Positions 1 to 9,065 of a DNA stretch of 64,000 nucleotides are shown one piece after another; within the stretch, counting starts at the first letter, position 1, and every line of letters starts with the position of its first letter. The translations under genes were made by a program, and so were the position numbers. The notes under the pieces were generated by a model. That model did no database searches. It was given only the letters and a program-made list of their open reading frames with translations, and had not been told where the DNA came from. The DNA is from DATFRY01 sp035489015 (lineage in GTDB: Bacteria; Myxococcota_A; Polyangia; Haliangiales; Haliangiaceae): positions 1 through 64,000 of the forward strand of contig DATHKR010000201.1 in assembly GCA_035489015.1 (NCBI GenBank), given 5' to 3'.

Positions 1-214
1 GGTTTGAGTGGTTTTTTTGGTGTGTCCAGCTCGCGCGGTGCGCGGATGCGCGCGCGACACCCACGCGGCGCCGCCGCGGATTGGCCCGGATCCACCGAGC
101 TGGCCTCGCCCGCGGCCGGCGCGGTTGCCGCTTGCGCGGCCCGGGGGCCAGGGCGGATGATGGAGGGGTATGACCCGATCCGAGAGTCTCGGTCGGCGCC
201 CCGACAGCCCCCCC

Positions 215-1090
215 ATGGTCTCCCAGGACCGAGTCACCCGCGCGATGACGTCGGACGGCGCGTTCCGGGTCATCGCCGCGATCACCACCGAGACCGCCAC
301 CCAGGCGGCCCAGACCCAGGGGCTGGCCGGCGCCGGGGCGCTGCGGCTGGCCGAGCTCATCACCGGCGCGGTGCTGCTGCGCGAGACCACCCAGCCGGGC
401 CGGCGGGTGCAGATCCTCATGCGGGATCAGCGGGGCGGGGTCCTGGTCGCCGACGCCATGCCGGACGGCAGCAACCGGGGCATCGTCAACCCGGGCGCGC
501 CGGCCGGCACCGTGCCGAAGGTGCCGAGCGCGGTCAGCGACACCACCATGCAGGTCAGCTACACGATGCAGAGCGGCGCGCTGCACCAGGGGCTGGTCGG
601 CGTGCCGGCCGGCGGTGACCTGTCCAACGCGCTCATGCGCTACATGCAGCAGTCGGAGCAGACCCTGACGGTGATCTCGGTGACCGCGCTGGCGGCAGGG
701 ACGTCCGGGGTGGCGGCCGCCGGCGGCTACGTGGTCCAGCTCCTGCCCGAGGCGGAGCGCCCCGCGCTCCAGGCGATGACCGAGCACCTCGACCGGCTCG
801 ACCGACTGCAGGAGCTCCTGGCCGGGCCGATCACCAGCTCGCGCGAGCTGGTCTCGTGCCTGCTCTCCGGCTTCGACCACGCCGAGCTGGCCGACTCGCC
901 GCTCTGCTTCGGCTGCACCTGCAGCGAGGAGCGGGTGCTGGGCGGCCTGGCCCGGCTGACGCCGGACGAGCGGGCCTCGCTGCTCGACACCGATCGCGCG
1001 CTCGAGGTCCGCTGCGACGCGTGCGGCCGGCGCTACGAGATCGATCCGGACCAGCTGCGCGCGTACGTGGTCGCCCGCACCGCCAACTGA
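215..1090 (+). CDS. hslO: Hsp33-type redox-regulated chaperone
   Basis: Hsp33 is a cytosolic holdase chaperone switched on by oxidation of four zinc-binding cysteines. The 291-aa product (usual length about 290) has the N-terminal Hsp33 fold, including a VLLRETTQPG-like core helix, and a C-terminal redox switch made of CTC (in FGCTCSEERV) followed about 35 residues later by CDAC. This CxC...CxxC arrangement is the family hallmark. I chose the ATG at 215 because family members start close to this point; an in-frame ATG at 170 would add 15 poorly conserved residues. It runs convergently into the next gene with a 15-bp gap. Identification is from family knowledge and is firm; only the start is uncertain. 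Confidence 0.9.
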   Translation: MVSQDRVTRAMTSDGAFRVIAAITTETATQAAQTQGLAGAGALRLAELITGAVLLRETTQPGRRVQILMRDQRGGVLVADAMPDGSNRGIVNPGAPAGTVPKVPSAVSDTTMQVSYTMQSGALHQGLVGVPAGGDLSNALMRYMQQSEQTLTVISVTALAAGTSGVAAAGGYVVQLLPEAERPALQAMTEHLDRLDRLQELLAGPITSSRELVSCLLSGFDHAELADSPLCFGCTCSEERVLGGLARLTPDERASLLDTDRALEVRCDACGRRYEIDPDQLRAYVVARTAN

Positions 1091-1105
1091 CCGGCGGGCG
1101 GCGCG

Positions 1106-1753
1106 CTACTTCTCCGGCGCGAACGTGCCGCGCAGCCGGGTGCTGATGAGCGCGCGCTCCTCGAACGAGGCGACCAGCTCGTCGCGGGTCCAGTCGAGGG
1201 TGACGCCCGACAGCGGATTCTCGTCGAACGCGTAGAGCGCGAGCTCGTAGGTGTGCTCCTCCGGCGGGCAGGGGCCGAGGTAGCCGCGGGTCTCGCCGTC
1301 CCAGGCCAGGGCCTGCTTCGATCCGGCCGGAGTGGCCGGCTCGGCCACCTTCTCGATCCCCTCGGGCAGCGATGTCGCGTCGCCGGGGATGTCCCACAGG
1401 ACCGAGTGGACCAGCGGGACGTCGAGGTCGGTCAAGACCAGCGCGTAGCCGGCCGCCACCGGGCTGCCGCTCCACGCCAGCGGAGGCGACAGGTCGGCGT
1501 CGTTGCAGGTGTGGCGGACCGGGATCGCCTCGCCGTCCTCGAAGGCGCTCGAGGTCAGGACGAAGAAGGTGAGGCCGGCGTCGGCCAGGGGCGGCGCGGC
1601 GTCGGCCTGGACCGCGGCGTCGATCGCCCCGCTGCCGTCGCCGTCGTCGTCGTCGTCGCCGCTGGCGCAGCCGGCGCCGAGCGCGAGCGCGGCGGCCGCG
1701 GCGACGAGGAGGGAGTGATGCGGGCGGGCCCGGCGATCCGGTCGAGTCGGCAT
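1106..1753 (-). CDS. PEBP/YbhB-family lipoprotein
   Basis: The 215-aa protein starts with a basic region, a hydrophobic stretch and a lipobox-like AGC-A, then an acidic D-rich linker, so it is probably an exported lipoprotein. The rest matches the phosphatidylethanolamine-binding protein (Raf kinase inhibitor-like, YbhB/YbcL) family: it shows the conserved PPLAWSGSP segment, a DLDVP ligand-site motif, and a late GPCPPEEHTYELALYAFD block. Family members bind small anionic ligands, but bacterial functions are mostly unknown. The ATG at 1753 directly precedes the signal peptide; an upstream ATG at 1828 would add 25 residues and overlap the divergent gene. It is divergent from the membrane protein starting at 1804. 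Confidence 0.85.
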   Translation of the reverse strand: MPTRPDRRARPHHSLLVAAAAALALGAGCASGDDDDDGDGSGAIDAAVQADAAPPLADAGLTFFVLTSSAFEDGEAIPVRHTCNDADLSPPLAWSGSPVAAGYALVLTDLDVPLVHSVLWDIPGDATSLPEGIEKVAEPATPAGSKQALAWDGETRGYLGPCPPEEHTYELALYAFDENPLSGVTLDWTRDELVASFEERALISTRLRGTFAPEK

Positions 1754-1803
1754 CGCGCGATGGTACACGAGCGCCGCCGAAGCGGCCGGCGTACGATGCC
1801 GAG

Positions 1804-3447
1804 GTGCGGGCAGTGCGGGGAGGGCCACCGAGCGGGCGCGTCGCCCCGGCTCGCGCGGACGGGCCGGTCGACCGGCTCGACCTCGTGCTGGTCGCCGCGG
1901 TGTCGATCGGGTTCGCGCTTCCGCTCGCGCTGGCCCGCTACGCGCCGGGCGGCGACACGCCGTGGCACGCCGCGGTCGTCGCGGTGATGGCGGATCCGGA
2001 TCCGGCCCGCTTCCTCGGCGCCTACGAGGTGGATCCGGGCGCGGGGCTCGGCTCCTACGTCGCGCTGTATCGCCTGCTCGGGCTGGCCGCCCGCGCGATC
2101 GGCGCGCCCGCCGCGATCCAGCTGCTCTGCATCGCGTCGGTGGTCGGCATGGTGTGGGCGGCGCGCTCGCTGGCCCGCTCGTTCGCCGCCGACGGCGCGC
2201 TGGCGATCCTGGCCGCGCCGGCCGCGTACTCGACCACCCTCGAGTTCGGGTTCGTGATCTACCTGCCGACGTTCGCCCTCACCCTGTGGCTGTGGGCGCT
2301 GGTCCGCGTGGTCATGCAGCGAGGCGCGCGGCCGTGGCGCGTGATCGCGCTGGCCGCGAGCTGGCTGGGCGTCTCGCTCTGCCACCCGTTCGCCGCGCTG
2401 GTGGCCGGCCTCGGCGCGGCGCTCCTGTGGCTGTGCGAGCTGTCGCGCGAGCGCGCCCGGCGAGCGGCGCTGGTCGCCGCGGTCCTCGCCGCCGGCGCGC
2501 TGCCCGCCGCCCTGGCGATCGGCGCGGTCGGGACCAGCGGCGGCAGCCGGATCGCCGCCGGCGCCAGCCTGTGGGATCGCCTCAACCTCCAGGTCTTCGT
2601 GCCGCCGCTCGAGTCGATCGCGAGCGCGCCGGTCCAGCTGATCGGCTTCGTCGACCCGGCGTGGCGCTACGGCCTGGTCGCGCTGCTCGCCGCGGTCGCG
2701 GTGGCGTGGCGCGTCCTCGCGCCGCGCCCGTCTCCGGCCGGTCACGACGCCGCCGCGCCCGCGGTCGACGGACCGAGCGCGTCGCGCCGGGCCGGGCTCT
2801 ACCTGTTCCTGCTGCTGGCCGCGCTCTACCTGGTCACGCCGTTCACCTTCGAGTGGCCGCGCAACTGGTACGGCGCTCAGCCCCGCCTGGTCCCGCTGGT
2901 GTGGGTGGTCGGCCTGGTCGCGCTCCGCCCGGTCCGGGTCGGATGGGCGCGCGTCGCGGCGCTGGCGGTGTCGACCGCGGCGCTGGCGGCCCTCGCGCTC
3001 GGCGCGCTCGGGCCGCGCGCGGCGGAGGCGCGCGACCTCGCCGCGGTGCTGGCCCGCTCGGCGCCGTCGGCCCGCACCCTGGGGCTCATCGAGCAGCGCG
3101 CCGCGGTCGACCGCGAGCCGCCCGACTCGTTCCGCAGCGCGACCGGCTGGGTGGTGGCAGAGCGCGGCGGCTTCGCCTCTCACCTGCCGATCGACGAGAG
3201 CGGCGGGCTGAACAGCGGCCAGCACATCCCGGTCCGCCGGGCCGCGGGCGCGCCGCCCATGCCGCTCGCGCCGCCGATCTGGCGACCGCACGCGTTCGAC
3301 TGGGCGCGCCACGCGGCCGGCTGGACCCAGTTCCTGATCCGCGACCTGGACCCGGCTCATCCCCGCGACTACTTCGCAGGGCACGCGAGCGAGGTGGTCC
3401 CCGTCGCGCGCGCCGGCCGCTGGCGCCTGTTCCGACGGGTCGAGTAG
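1804..3447 (+). CDS. polytopic membrane protein of unknown function
   Basis: The 547-aa protein has about ten hydrophobic segments spread from residue 25 to residue 400, and a C-terminal roughly 150-residue soluble part. The overall shape (many TM helices, an early GGDTPWH loop after TM1, a large C-terminal extracytoplasmic region) resembles the membrane glycosyltransferase or O-antigen-type superfamilies, but I see no motif that decides it. The start is GTG at 1804; a later start before the first TM helix is possible. It is followed after 9 bp by the exported protein at 3457, probably in the same operon. The protein is very rich in Ala, Leu and Arg, like its neighbours. Confidence 0.7.
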   Translation: MRAVRGGPPSGRVAPARADGPVDRLDLVLVAAVSIGFALPLALARYAPGGDTPWHAAVVAVMADPDPARFLGAYEVDPGAGLGSYVALYRLLGLAARAIGAPAAIQLLCIASVVGMVWAARSLARSFAADGALAILAAPAAYSTTLEFGFVIYLPTFALTLWLWALVRVVMQRGARPWRVIALAASWLGVSLCHPFAALVAGLGAALLWLCELSRERARRAALVAAVLAAGALPAALAIGAVGTSGGSRIAAGASLWDRLNLQVFVPPLESIASAPVQLIGFVDPAWRYGLVALLAAVAVAWRVLAPRPSPAGHDAAAPAVDGPSASRRAGLYLFLLLAALYLVTPFTFEWPRNWYGAQPRLVPLVWVVGLVALRPVRVGWARVAALAVSTAALAALALGALGPRAAEARDLAAVLARSAPSARTLGLIEQRAAVDREPPDSFRSATGWVVAERGGFASHLPIDESGGLNSGQHIPVRRAAGAPPMPLAPPIWRPHAFDWARHAAGWTQFLIRDLDPAHPRDYFAGHASEVVPVARAGRWRLFRRVE

Positions 3448-3456
3448 GATGGTTCG

Positions 3457-4146
3457 TTGAGCCGACGACGATCTCGCCGCGGTCTGTTCCTCCTGGTCGG
3501 CGCCGCGCTGCTCCTCGCGGCCGCACCGGTCGGCGCGCAGCCGGCCTCCAGCGCCACGGTCGCGGTGCCCGGCCCGTTCCTGGCCGCCTCGGTCGGCGCA
3601 GGCGATGTGGGCGACGCGGCGCCCGGCCTCACCGGCGGCACCTTCGATCTGCGCGGACACCTCGAGCTCGGCTACGGCGACGGGCGCTTCGTCAGCGGGG
3701 CGCTCTCGCTGGCGCTGGCCCGGGCTGGCTACGCCAACCAGCTGCCCCCGCCGGAGTCGGTCCAGCCCGACGCCAACCTGCGCCTCCACCGGATCGGGGT
3801 CGGCGCGCTGGTCGAGGGTCACCTGCCGATGGGGCGGTTCACCCCGACGGTCGGAGCCGGCGCCTACGTCGATCGCCTGAGCGCATCGGCCAGCGGCGCC
3901 GTGCTCGGCGTCCGCGGCGAGTACTTCGAGTCCACCGACGTGGCCCCCGGCTTCGAGCTGCGCGCCGGGCTCGACCTGCGCGTCCACTCCGCGGTCGTGG
4001 TCGGCCTGCGGGCCGGGTGGAGCTGGACCCGGGCCGACCTCGACGAGCTCACCGGCGGGGCGCGCTGGCTGTCCGGCCCCGGGGTCGAGCTGCGGGTCAG
4101 CTTCGACGTGAGCGGCTTCCGCATGGCCGACCCGTCGCCGCCCTGA
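3457..4146 (+). CDS. exported outer-membrane beta-barrel-like protein
   Basis: The 229-aa product starts at TTG 3457; the nearby ATG at 3449 is closed by a stop after three codons, so TTG is the only early start in frame. It has a signal peptide (RRR, then a Leu/Ala-rich core, ending GAQ-PA). The mature part alternates polar and aromatic residues in short strands separated by turns (HLELGYGDGRF, GVGALVEGHLPMGRF, FELRAGLDLRV, GVELRVSFDVSGF), typical of a small outer-membrane beta-barrel. I do not recognise the family. It lies directly after the membrane protein and runs convergently into the unknown gene at 4148. Confidence 0.65.
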   Translation: MSRRRSRRGLFLLVGAALLLAAAPVGAQPASSATVAVPGPFLAASVGAGDVGDAAPGLTGGTFDLRGHLELGYGDGRFVSGALSLALARAGYANQLPPPESVQPDANLRLHRIGVGALVEGHLPMGRFTPTVGAGAYVDRLSASASGAVLGVRGEYFESTDVAPGFELRAGLDLRVHSAVVVGLRAGWSWTRADLDELTGGARWLSGPGVELRVSFDVSGFRMADPSPP

Positions 4147-4147
4147 C

Positions 4148-5755
4148 TCACTCGGCCACCACCTGCGCGCCGAGGGTGCTGACTCGCTCGACCCGGACGA
4201 TGCGCTGCTTGTCGAGCACGACCCGCAGGTGCTCGAGCTGCTCGCGCGCCGCCGCGGTGGGGCCGACCCGTCGGGCCACGAGCACCAGGTTCAGGTGATA
4301 GACCTTGGGCAGCGCGGCCAGCGCAAAGGCACCGCGGCCGGCGTGGTAGTAGGCCTGGCGGTCGAGCGGCTCGTCGAGCCGGACGCGGAAGTGGCGGAGG
4401 TTGAGCCGCAGGATGTCGCGCAGCCAGTAGCCGGGCGGCATCTCGCCGCTGTCGTCGACCTCCATGCTGATGAGCTTGCGGTAGTGGATGATCTCCTCAC
4501 CGAACAGCTCCGCGCGCCGGACCGTGCGCCGCGCTCGCCGGACCGCGACCACCGACGCCGGAACGTCGCCCATCTTGAGGAAGCGCATCGCCTCGCGCAC
4601 CCGGATGCGCACCATGCCCAGCCCGAGCACCGCCATCGACGGGCCGTGCAGCCACGACTTGTGGTCGAACTTGCGCAGCCGCCTGGTGAGGTACTCGTTG
4701 GTGATCGTCTTGATGCGGTCCTTCATCACGTACGCCAGCACCACGCCGGCGACCACCGCCAGCTTGGCCGACGCGCTCATCCCGGCCAGGGTGGCGGGCA
4801 GGCGGGTGGCGAACGCCCACACCGCGGCGAGGGCGGCGCCGACCGCGGCCACCGCGTTGCGCAGGTAGACGTCGTCCGCCTCGATCGCGCGGGTCTCGAG
4901 GTACAGCGCGTTGTGCACCGACTTCTTGAGATGCGAGAGGTAGTAGGTGAAGTACTCGCCGTCGCGCGGCTCCACCGAGGTGAGGCGCAGGTAGCCGTAC
5001 TTGATCCGGTGGCGCGCCTCCTCGTCGGCCAGCCCGGCGACCAGCAGGCGCAGGCGGGTGGCCACCCCGCTGCCGTCGTGCAGCGCCGGGAAGTCCTCGG
5101 TCGACTGGACCAGCTCGGCCAGCCGCTCCTCGAGGAACAGGCTCATGTACTCGTCGGTGTTGCGCATCGCGTCGACCAGCGCGACGTGGCAGACCGGCTC
5201 GAACGGCCAGAACGCGGTGCGCAGGCGGCGGTAGGCGAGGAGCGCGCCGCGCGCGCGGTCGAGCATGGCCGAGACCGCGGCGATGAGCTCGGTGGTCGAC
5301 TCGGCGCTGCCGGGGTGGTGGCGGCGAAACCGCCGGCGGATCGCGCGCGCCTCGTCCTTGATCGCCTCGGCGAACAGGTAGGCGTACAGCTTGACCGGCA
5401 CCACCAGCGGCTGCGACGGCGGCGGCCGCCCGCCGCTGCGGAACGCGGCGACCGCCTCCCACAGGCGGTGGAGCGGGGACAGCCGCGCGCCCGGGTCGGC
5501 CAGCTGGGCCAGCGGCAGCGCCTCGGCGTCGAGCCGCATGTACGGGGTGACGTCCGCGTAGAACTCCTCGCGGCTGTAGTTCTTGCGGTTGAGCCCGACG
5601 TTGCGCGGCACGAACAGGTACGCGTCCATGTTGTACGCGTGCTTGCCGACCCCGCCGCCCATCGCGTAGTCGAGGCGGATCTCGAGCTGCTCGGTGTCGT
5701 GCAGCTCGATCTGGCTGCCGACCCCCGCCCCCTGTGCCTTGAGCTTGCTGGCCAC
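4148..5755 (-). CDS. uncharacterised membrane-associated protein
   Basis: I do not recognise this 535-aa protein. Residues 1-270 are soluble and rich in charged helices (DYAMGGGVGKHAYNMDAYLF near the start, then FYADVTPYMRLD). Two hydrophobic segments lie near residues 300-345 (AVAAVGAALAAVWAFATRLP and AKLAVVAGVVLAYVMKDR), followed by another soluble domain of about 190 residues. This suggests two cytosolic domains joined by a membrane hairpin. It starts 7 bp downstream of the sensor-like gene and is the last gene of the VTC - DUF4956 - sensor operon, so a role linked to that membrane system is plausible but unproven. Confidence 0.65.
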   Translation of the reverse strand: MASKLKAQGAGVGSQIELHDTEQLEIRLDYAMGGGVGKHAYNMDAYLFVPRNVGLNRKNYSREEFYADVTPYMRLDAEALPLAQLADPGARLSPLHRLWEAVAAFRSGGRPPPSQPLVVPVKLYAYLFAEAIKDEARAIRRRFRRHHPGSAESTTELIAAVSAMLDRARGALLAYRRLRTAFWPFEPVCHVALVDAMRNTDEYMSLFLEERLAELVQSTEDFPALHDGSGVATRLRLLVAGLADEEARHRIKYGYLRLTSVEPRDGEYFTYYLSHLKKSVHNALYLETRAIEADDVYLRNAVAAVGAALAAVWAFATRLPATLAGMSASAKLAVVAGVVLAYVMKDRIKTITNEYLTRRLRKFDHKSWLHGPSMAVLGLGMVRIRVREAMRFLKMGDVPASVVAVRRARRTVRRAELFGEEIIHYRKLISMEVDDSGEMPPGYWLRDILRLNLRHFRVRLDEPLDRQAYYHAGRGAFALAALPKVYHLNLVLVARRVGPTAAAREQLEHLRVVLDKQRIVRVERVSTLGAQVVAE

Positions 5756-5762
5756 GTGTCTC

Positions 5763-7430
5763 CTACGCCCGCGGCAGCGACATCCAGACCTCGACGTCGT
5801 CGCCGTCGCGAATGGCGCCGGCCTCGCCGCCCAGGCACGAGACCTGGTTGGACACCCACTTGGTCTTGACCAGCGCGCGCGCGCGCACTCGCATGCTGAG
5901 GCGCACCCGGGTGCGGTTGGGCTCGCCGCGCAGGCGGAGCGCGGTGCCCGGCTCGCTGGCCCCGACCGCGTCGACCAGCAGCCGGCGCAGCGCCGCCTCG
6001 ACCCGGCCGCCGCTCTCGACCACCAGCGCCTCCGGCTCGGTCAGATCGAGCGCGAGCGACACGTCCTGGCCGGCCTGGGCCCGGGCGGTGCGGAGCGGCT
6101 GCTCGCACAGGTCGACCAGCTTGACGCATTCGATCTCGTCGGGGCGGGGCAGCTCGGTCGCGCGCGAGCGGTCCATCTCGACCAGCGCCTGGCCGAGCAT
6201 GCCGGCCACCTGCCGGTCGGTCACCTGGCTGGCCACCTGGCGCAAGAGATCGGCCCAGCGCACCACCGACTCGGCCAGCGCGCGCCGCTCCTCGTCGGTG
6301 TCGCGCCACAGCACCAGGGCCGGCTGGGCGGCGCCGTCGGCGCGCGACACCGCGATCCAGCGGCCGCGGATGACGCCCTTGCGCCGCCAAGGCACCACCA
6401 GGCGCTGCTCCTCGCTGAGCCGGTTCTCCAGCACGCGGGCGACGACCTCGGCCTGCTCGGCCTGCTCGATGAGCTGGCGGGCCTGCTCCAGCTCGCTGGC
6501 CGGGGCCAGGTCGAGGATCGCGCGGGCCGCGCCGTTCACCACCTGGGGCTCGAGATCGCCGGCGTAGAGGATCGCCCCGACCGGGAGATCGTCGAGCAGC
6601 GCGCGCAGGGTCATGCGATCGGCGCCCGACTCGAGCAGGCGCACGCGCAGCTGGGCGGCCAGCTCCTCGAGCGCCGAGGCGACCGCGCCGAGCTCGTCGC
6701 GCGAGCGCACGTCCACCACGTGGCCGAGATCGCCGGCGGCCAGCGCGCGCGCGCCGTGCGCGATGCGGCGGAGCGGGCGCGACACCACGATGGCGGCGAG
6801 CAGGCTGAGGACCAGCGCGAGCGACAGCGCGGCGGCGCCGGCCTGGTCGAGGAACGACAGCACGTCGGACGCCGCCTGATCCGCGCGCGAGGTCGGCACC
6901 GCCAGGCGGATGACCCCGCGCACCGGGCCGTCCGCCGGGAAGCGGCGAGCCGCGTAGATCATGGTGTGCCCGGTGGTGGCGCTGTGGCGGACCGACGCGC
7001 CGCTGCCGTCGCGCAGCGCGGCGGCGATCTCCGGGCGGTCGAGGTGGTTGCCGAGATCGGCCGGGCTGGTCGGCGCCACCGAGTCGCCCAGCACCCGGCC
7101 GGTCGGATCGACCACCGTCGCGCGCACCGGCGCGGTGCGCAGGATCTCCTCGATGCGGGCGGGCAGGGCGGCCGGCGGCGCGTCGCCCAGGCGCTGGCCG
7201 AGCAGCGCGACCTGGGCGGCGAGCTCGTGCTGGAGCGCGCCGCGCACCTCGTCCTGGGTGCGGCCGCGCAGGATGAGGAACGCCGGCACCAGGACCAGGC
7301 CGAGCACGACCAGGTAGCTGAGCAGGAGCTTGAGGAGGAGGGGGGCGCGCAGGACGAAGCGCCCGCGCGCCGCCGGAACCGGCTCCTCGGGCCCGCCCGC
7401 CCCGCCCGCTGCGCTGCTCGCCACTTCCAC
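5763..7430 (-). CDS. PhoR-like membrane sensor with degenerate kinase core
   Basis: The 555-aa protein has a TM helix at about residues 30-50, a periplasmic sensor of about 135 residues, a second TM near 200, then HAMP (VSRPLRRIAHGARALAAGDL) and a PAS-like domain (LPVGAILYAGDLEPQVVNGAA). This is the PhoR/WalK layout. The expected phosphoacceptor helix lacks an H-E-x-x-T-P box (I read QVASQVTDRQVAGML), and the C-terminal ATPase-like domain lacks clear N, G1 and G2 boxes. It is therefore probably a non-catalytic sensor or a phosphatase/adaptor rather than an active kinase. It sits between DUF4956 and the unknown gene in one minus-strand operon. No response regulator is adjacent. Confidence 0.75.
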   Translation of the reverse strand: MEVASSAAGGAGGPEEPVPAARGRFVLRAPLLLKLLLSYLVVLGLVLVPAFLILRGRTQDEVRGALQHELAAQVALLGQRLGDAPPAALPARIEEILRTAPVRATVVDPTGRVLGDSVAPTSPADLGNHLDRPEIAAALRDGSGASVRHSATTGHTMIYAARRFPADGPVRGVIRLAVPTSRADQAASDVLSFLDQAGAAALSLALVLSLLAAIVVSRPLRRIAHGARALAAGDLGHVVDVRSRDELGAVASALEELAAQLRVRLLESGADRMTLRALLDDLPVGAILYAGDLEPQVVNGAARAILDLAPASELEQARQLIEQAEQAEVVARVLENRLSEEQRLVVPWRRKGVIRGRWIAVSRADGAAQPALVLWRDTDEERRALAESVVRWADLLRQVASQVTDRQVAGMLGQALVEMDRSRATELPRPDEIECVKLVDLCEQPLRTARAQAGQDVSLALDLTEPEALVVESGGRVEAALRRLLVDAVGASEPGTALRLRGEPNRTRVRLSMRVRARALVKTKWVSNQVSCLGGEAGAIRDGDDVEVWMSLPRA

Positions 7431-7497
7431 GATCCGGCCAGTGTAACCCCAGAGTGCGCGCGGGTTGGAGCCGGCTCACCGGCTCGTGCGAGGATCC

Positions 7498-8115
7498 TCA
7501 CCTCCGCGAGCGGGGCTCGATGGAGTGGACCAGGATCTCGGCGGCGTCGCGGACCATGTCCACGCGGTGGATGTCCACCCGGGTGACCGCGAGGCCGGTC
7601 CGCTCGCCGATGTCGGCGTGGAGCTCGAGCTCGTGGCCCGGCCGGAGGAGCTCGATCCGGTCGTAGTGCATCGGGGTGACCCGCCGCGAGCGGGCCGACC
7701 AGGACAGCTCCAGGAGGGCGGTCGCGCCCACGATCGCCGCGTTGACCGCGAGGAGCTCGGCGACGCTGATCTTGCGGTTGGCGGCGGCGTTGAGGATGCC
7801 GAGCCCGATGACGATGAACAGGTAGGTGAGGTCGACCAGGCGGATCGCCTCGGTGCGATAGCGCAGGATCCCGAACACGGCGAACAGCCCCATGGCGAAG
7901 CCGAGCTCGACGGTGACCTTGCGGAGCAGCATGCACAGGCAGAAGGTGATGATGTTGAAGAGGAAGTACGTGAAGACGTACTCGCGGTGGCGGTACAGCC
8001 GGAAGTAGACGACGCGGATCGTGATCGCCGCGAACACGAGGTCGATCGCCAGCCGACCGAGCAGCTTGAAGAGGTCGTCGTCGACGAAGGTCTGGGTGCC
8101 GAACAGGAGCTCCAT
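7498..8115 (-). CDS. DUF4956 membrane protein, partner of VTC polymerase
   Basis: The 205-aa protein has four to five TM helices in its first 130 residues (AIDLVFAAITIRVVYF, YVFTYFLFNIITFCLCMLL, FAMGLFAVFGILRYRTEAIR) and a small cytosolic ferredoxin-like tail. This matches DUF4956. In many bacteria DUF4956 genes sit next to VTC-domain genes. Here its ATG overlaps the VTC stop codon (TGATG), a sign of translational coupling. The ATG at 8115 is supported by a strong Shine-Dalgarno GGAGGTGA located 6-13 bases upstream, inside the VTC coding end. It may anchor or gate the polymerase at the membrane; this role is inference from gene association. Confidence 0.85.
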   Translation of the reverse strand: MELLFGTQTFVDDDLFKLLGRLAIDLVFAAITIRVVYFRLYRHREYVFTYFLFNIITFCLCMLLRKVTVELGFAMGLFAVFGILRYRTEAIRLVDLTYLFIVIGLGILNAAANRKISVAELLAVNAAIVGATALLELSWSARSRRVTPMHYDRIELLRPGHELELHADIGERTGLAVTRVDIHRVDMVRDAAEILVHSIEPRSRR

Positions 8116-8855
8116 CACGGGGTCACCTCCTCGATCGCTCGGAGAGCGGGTCTCAGGCCGCTCAGCCGCAGGCCGTCGCGGGTCAGCGCGAGCGCCGTGC
8201 AGTACTTGCTGAGCGAGCCCTGGCGCAGGTGCGCGCGCCGGAGCGCGGCCATGACGGGTGTGGTGAGGCAGAACCGGGGCTGCTTGACCTCGACGATCGC
8301 GGCGCCGGCCACCTCGGCGCGTCGGTCGGCGCGGACGACCTCGAGATCGAGATCGACGGTGATCCGCTCGTCGGTGTCGAGGCCGAGCAGGGTGAACCGG
8401 CGAAAATGGGTCCACACCTGGGGCACGAGCGCGCCGACCGGAAGCGAGGAGTGGGCGGCCAGGAAGGCGAGGCCATCGGCGCCGGGCGCGCTGTCCCCGT
8501 AGCGCTTCTCGAGCCGCCGCTTGGTGGTGACGAGCTCGCTGCGCCGGATCTTGAGCTCGAGGAAGGTGAGCTCCCGATCCGGATAGTGGCGGACCCTGAC
8601 CTTCTGCCGCACCCGCCGGTGGCGGCGGTGCTCCTCGAAGCAGTGCAGGTCGGGCGTGTCGAAGTAGAGCGAGCGGTAGGTCATGAGGCTCGCGCCCGCC
8701 GCCTGCAGCACCGCGTAGTGCGGCGCGAGCGGGGCCAGGAGCTCGTCCAGGCGGCGGCGCGAGAGCAGGTACTTCGAGTCGACCCGCCGGAGCAGGGCCC
8801 GCCGGGCCAGCAGGTCGGCCGAGGCGGGCGCGAACGCGGAGACGACCGTCGGCAT
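8115..8855 (-). CDS. VTC-domain polyphosphate polymerase
   Basis: The 246-aa protein matches the VTC catalytic tunnel domain, which in yeast Vtc4 makes polyphosphate from ATP at the membrane. Visible features are RRVDSKYLL near the start, MTYRSLYFDT, a basic RRHRRVRQKVRVRHY strand, the acidic/basic LELKIRR strand with the K-rich TTKRRLEKRY, RITVDLDLEV, IVEVKQP and a final Gly-Ser-Leu-Ser-Lys-Tyr. These alternating Lys/Arg and Glu residues line the active tunnel in the family. The start at 8855 (MPTVV) is my choice; an ATG at 8918 would add 21 residues. It is first in a four-gene operon and is divergent from the phosphate-type porin at 9066. Confidence 0.85.
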   Translation of the reverse strand: MPTVVSAFAPASADLLARRALLRRVDSKYLLSRRRLDELLAPLAPHYAVLQAAGASLMTYRSLYFDTPDLHCFEEHRRHRRVRQKVRVRHYPDRELTFLELKIRRSELVTTKRRLEKRYGDSAPGADGLAFLAAHSSLPVGALVPQVWTHFRRFTLLGLDTDERITVDLDLEVVRADRRAEVAGAAIVEVKQPRFCLTTPVMAALRRAHLRQGSLSKYCTALALTRDGLRLSGLRPALRAIEEVTP

Positions 8856-9065
8856 CGACGAAGATGCCGGGACACGGCCGAGGTCGGGGGGATCCGTGCG
8901 GACCTCAAATCGCCACATGGCCCGTGGGTGCCCGGCCGCCGTGATTTCTGGACTCGCCTCGCGGCGACGCCGACAGGTTTCAGGCGGCGGCGACGGGCGC
9001 CGCCTGCGCGAGGGGGTTTCTCGACCGTGGGGGATGGTTCTTCGGTCGAGCGGGCACCCAGCGGC
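8856..9065. promoter_or_regulatory. divergent promoter region, VTC operon / porin
   Basis: This 210-bp non-coding gap separates the start of the VTC operon (minus) from the start of the porin gene (plus), so it must hold both promoters unless VTC begins at the upstream ATG 8918. I could not pick out a convincing pho-box or a -35/-10 pair by eye. Confidence 0.5.

Noticed and set aside
5763..7430. Active histidine kinase
   Set aside because: No H-E-x-x-T-P-like box and no clear N, G1, G2 motifs could be found, so only a degenerate kinase is claimed.
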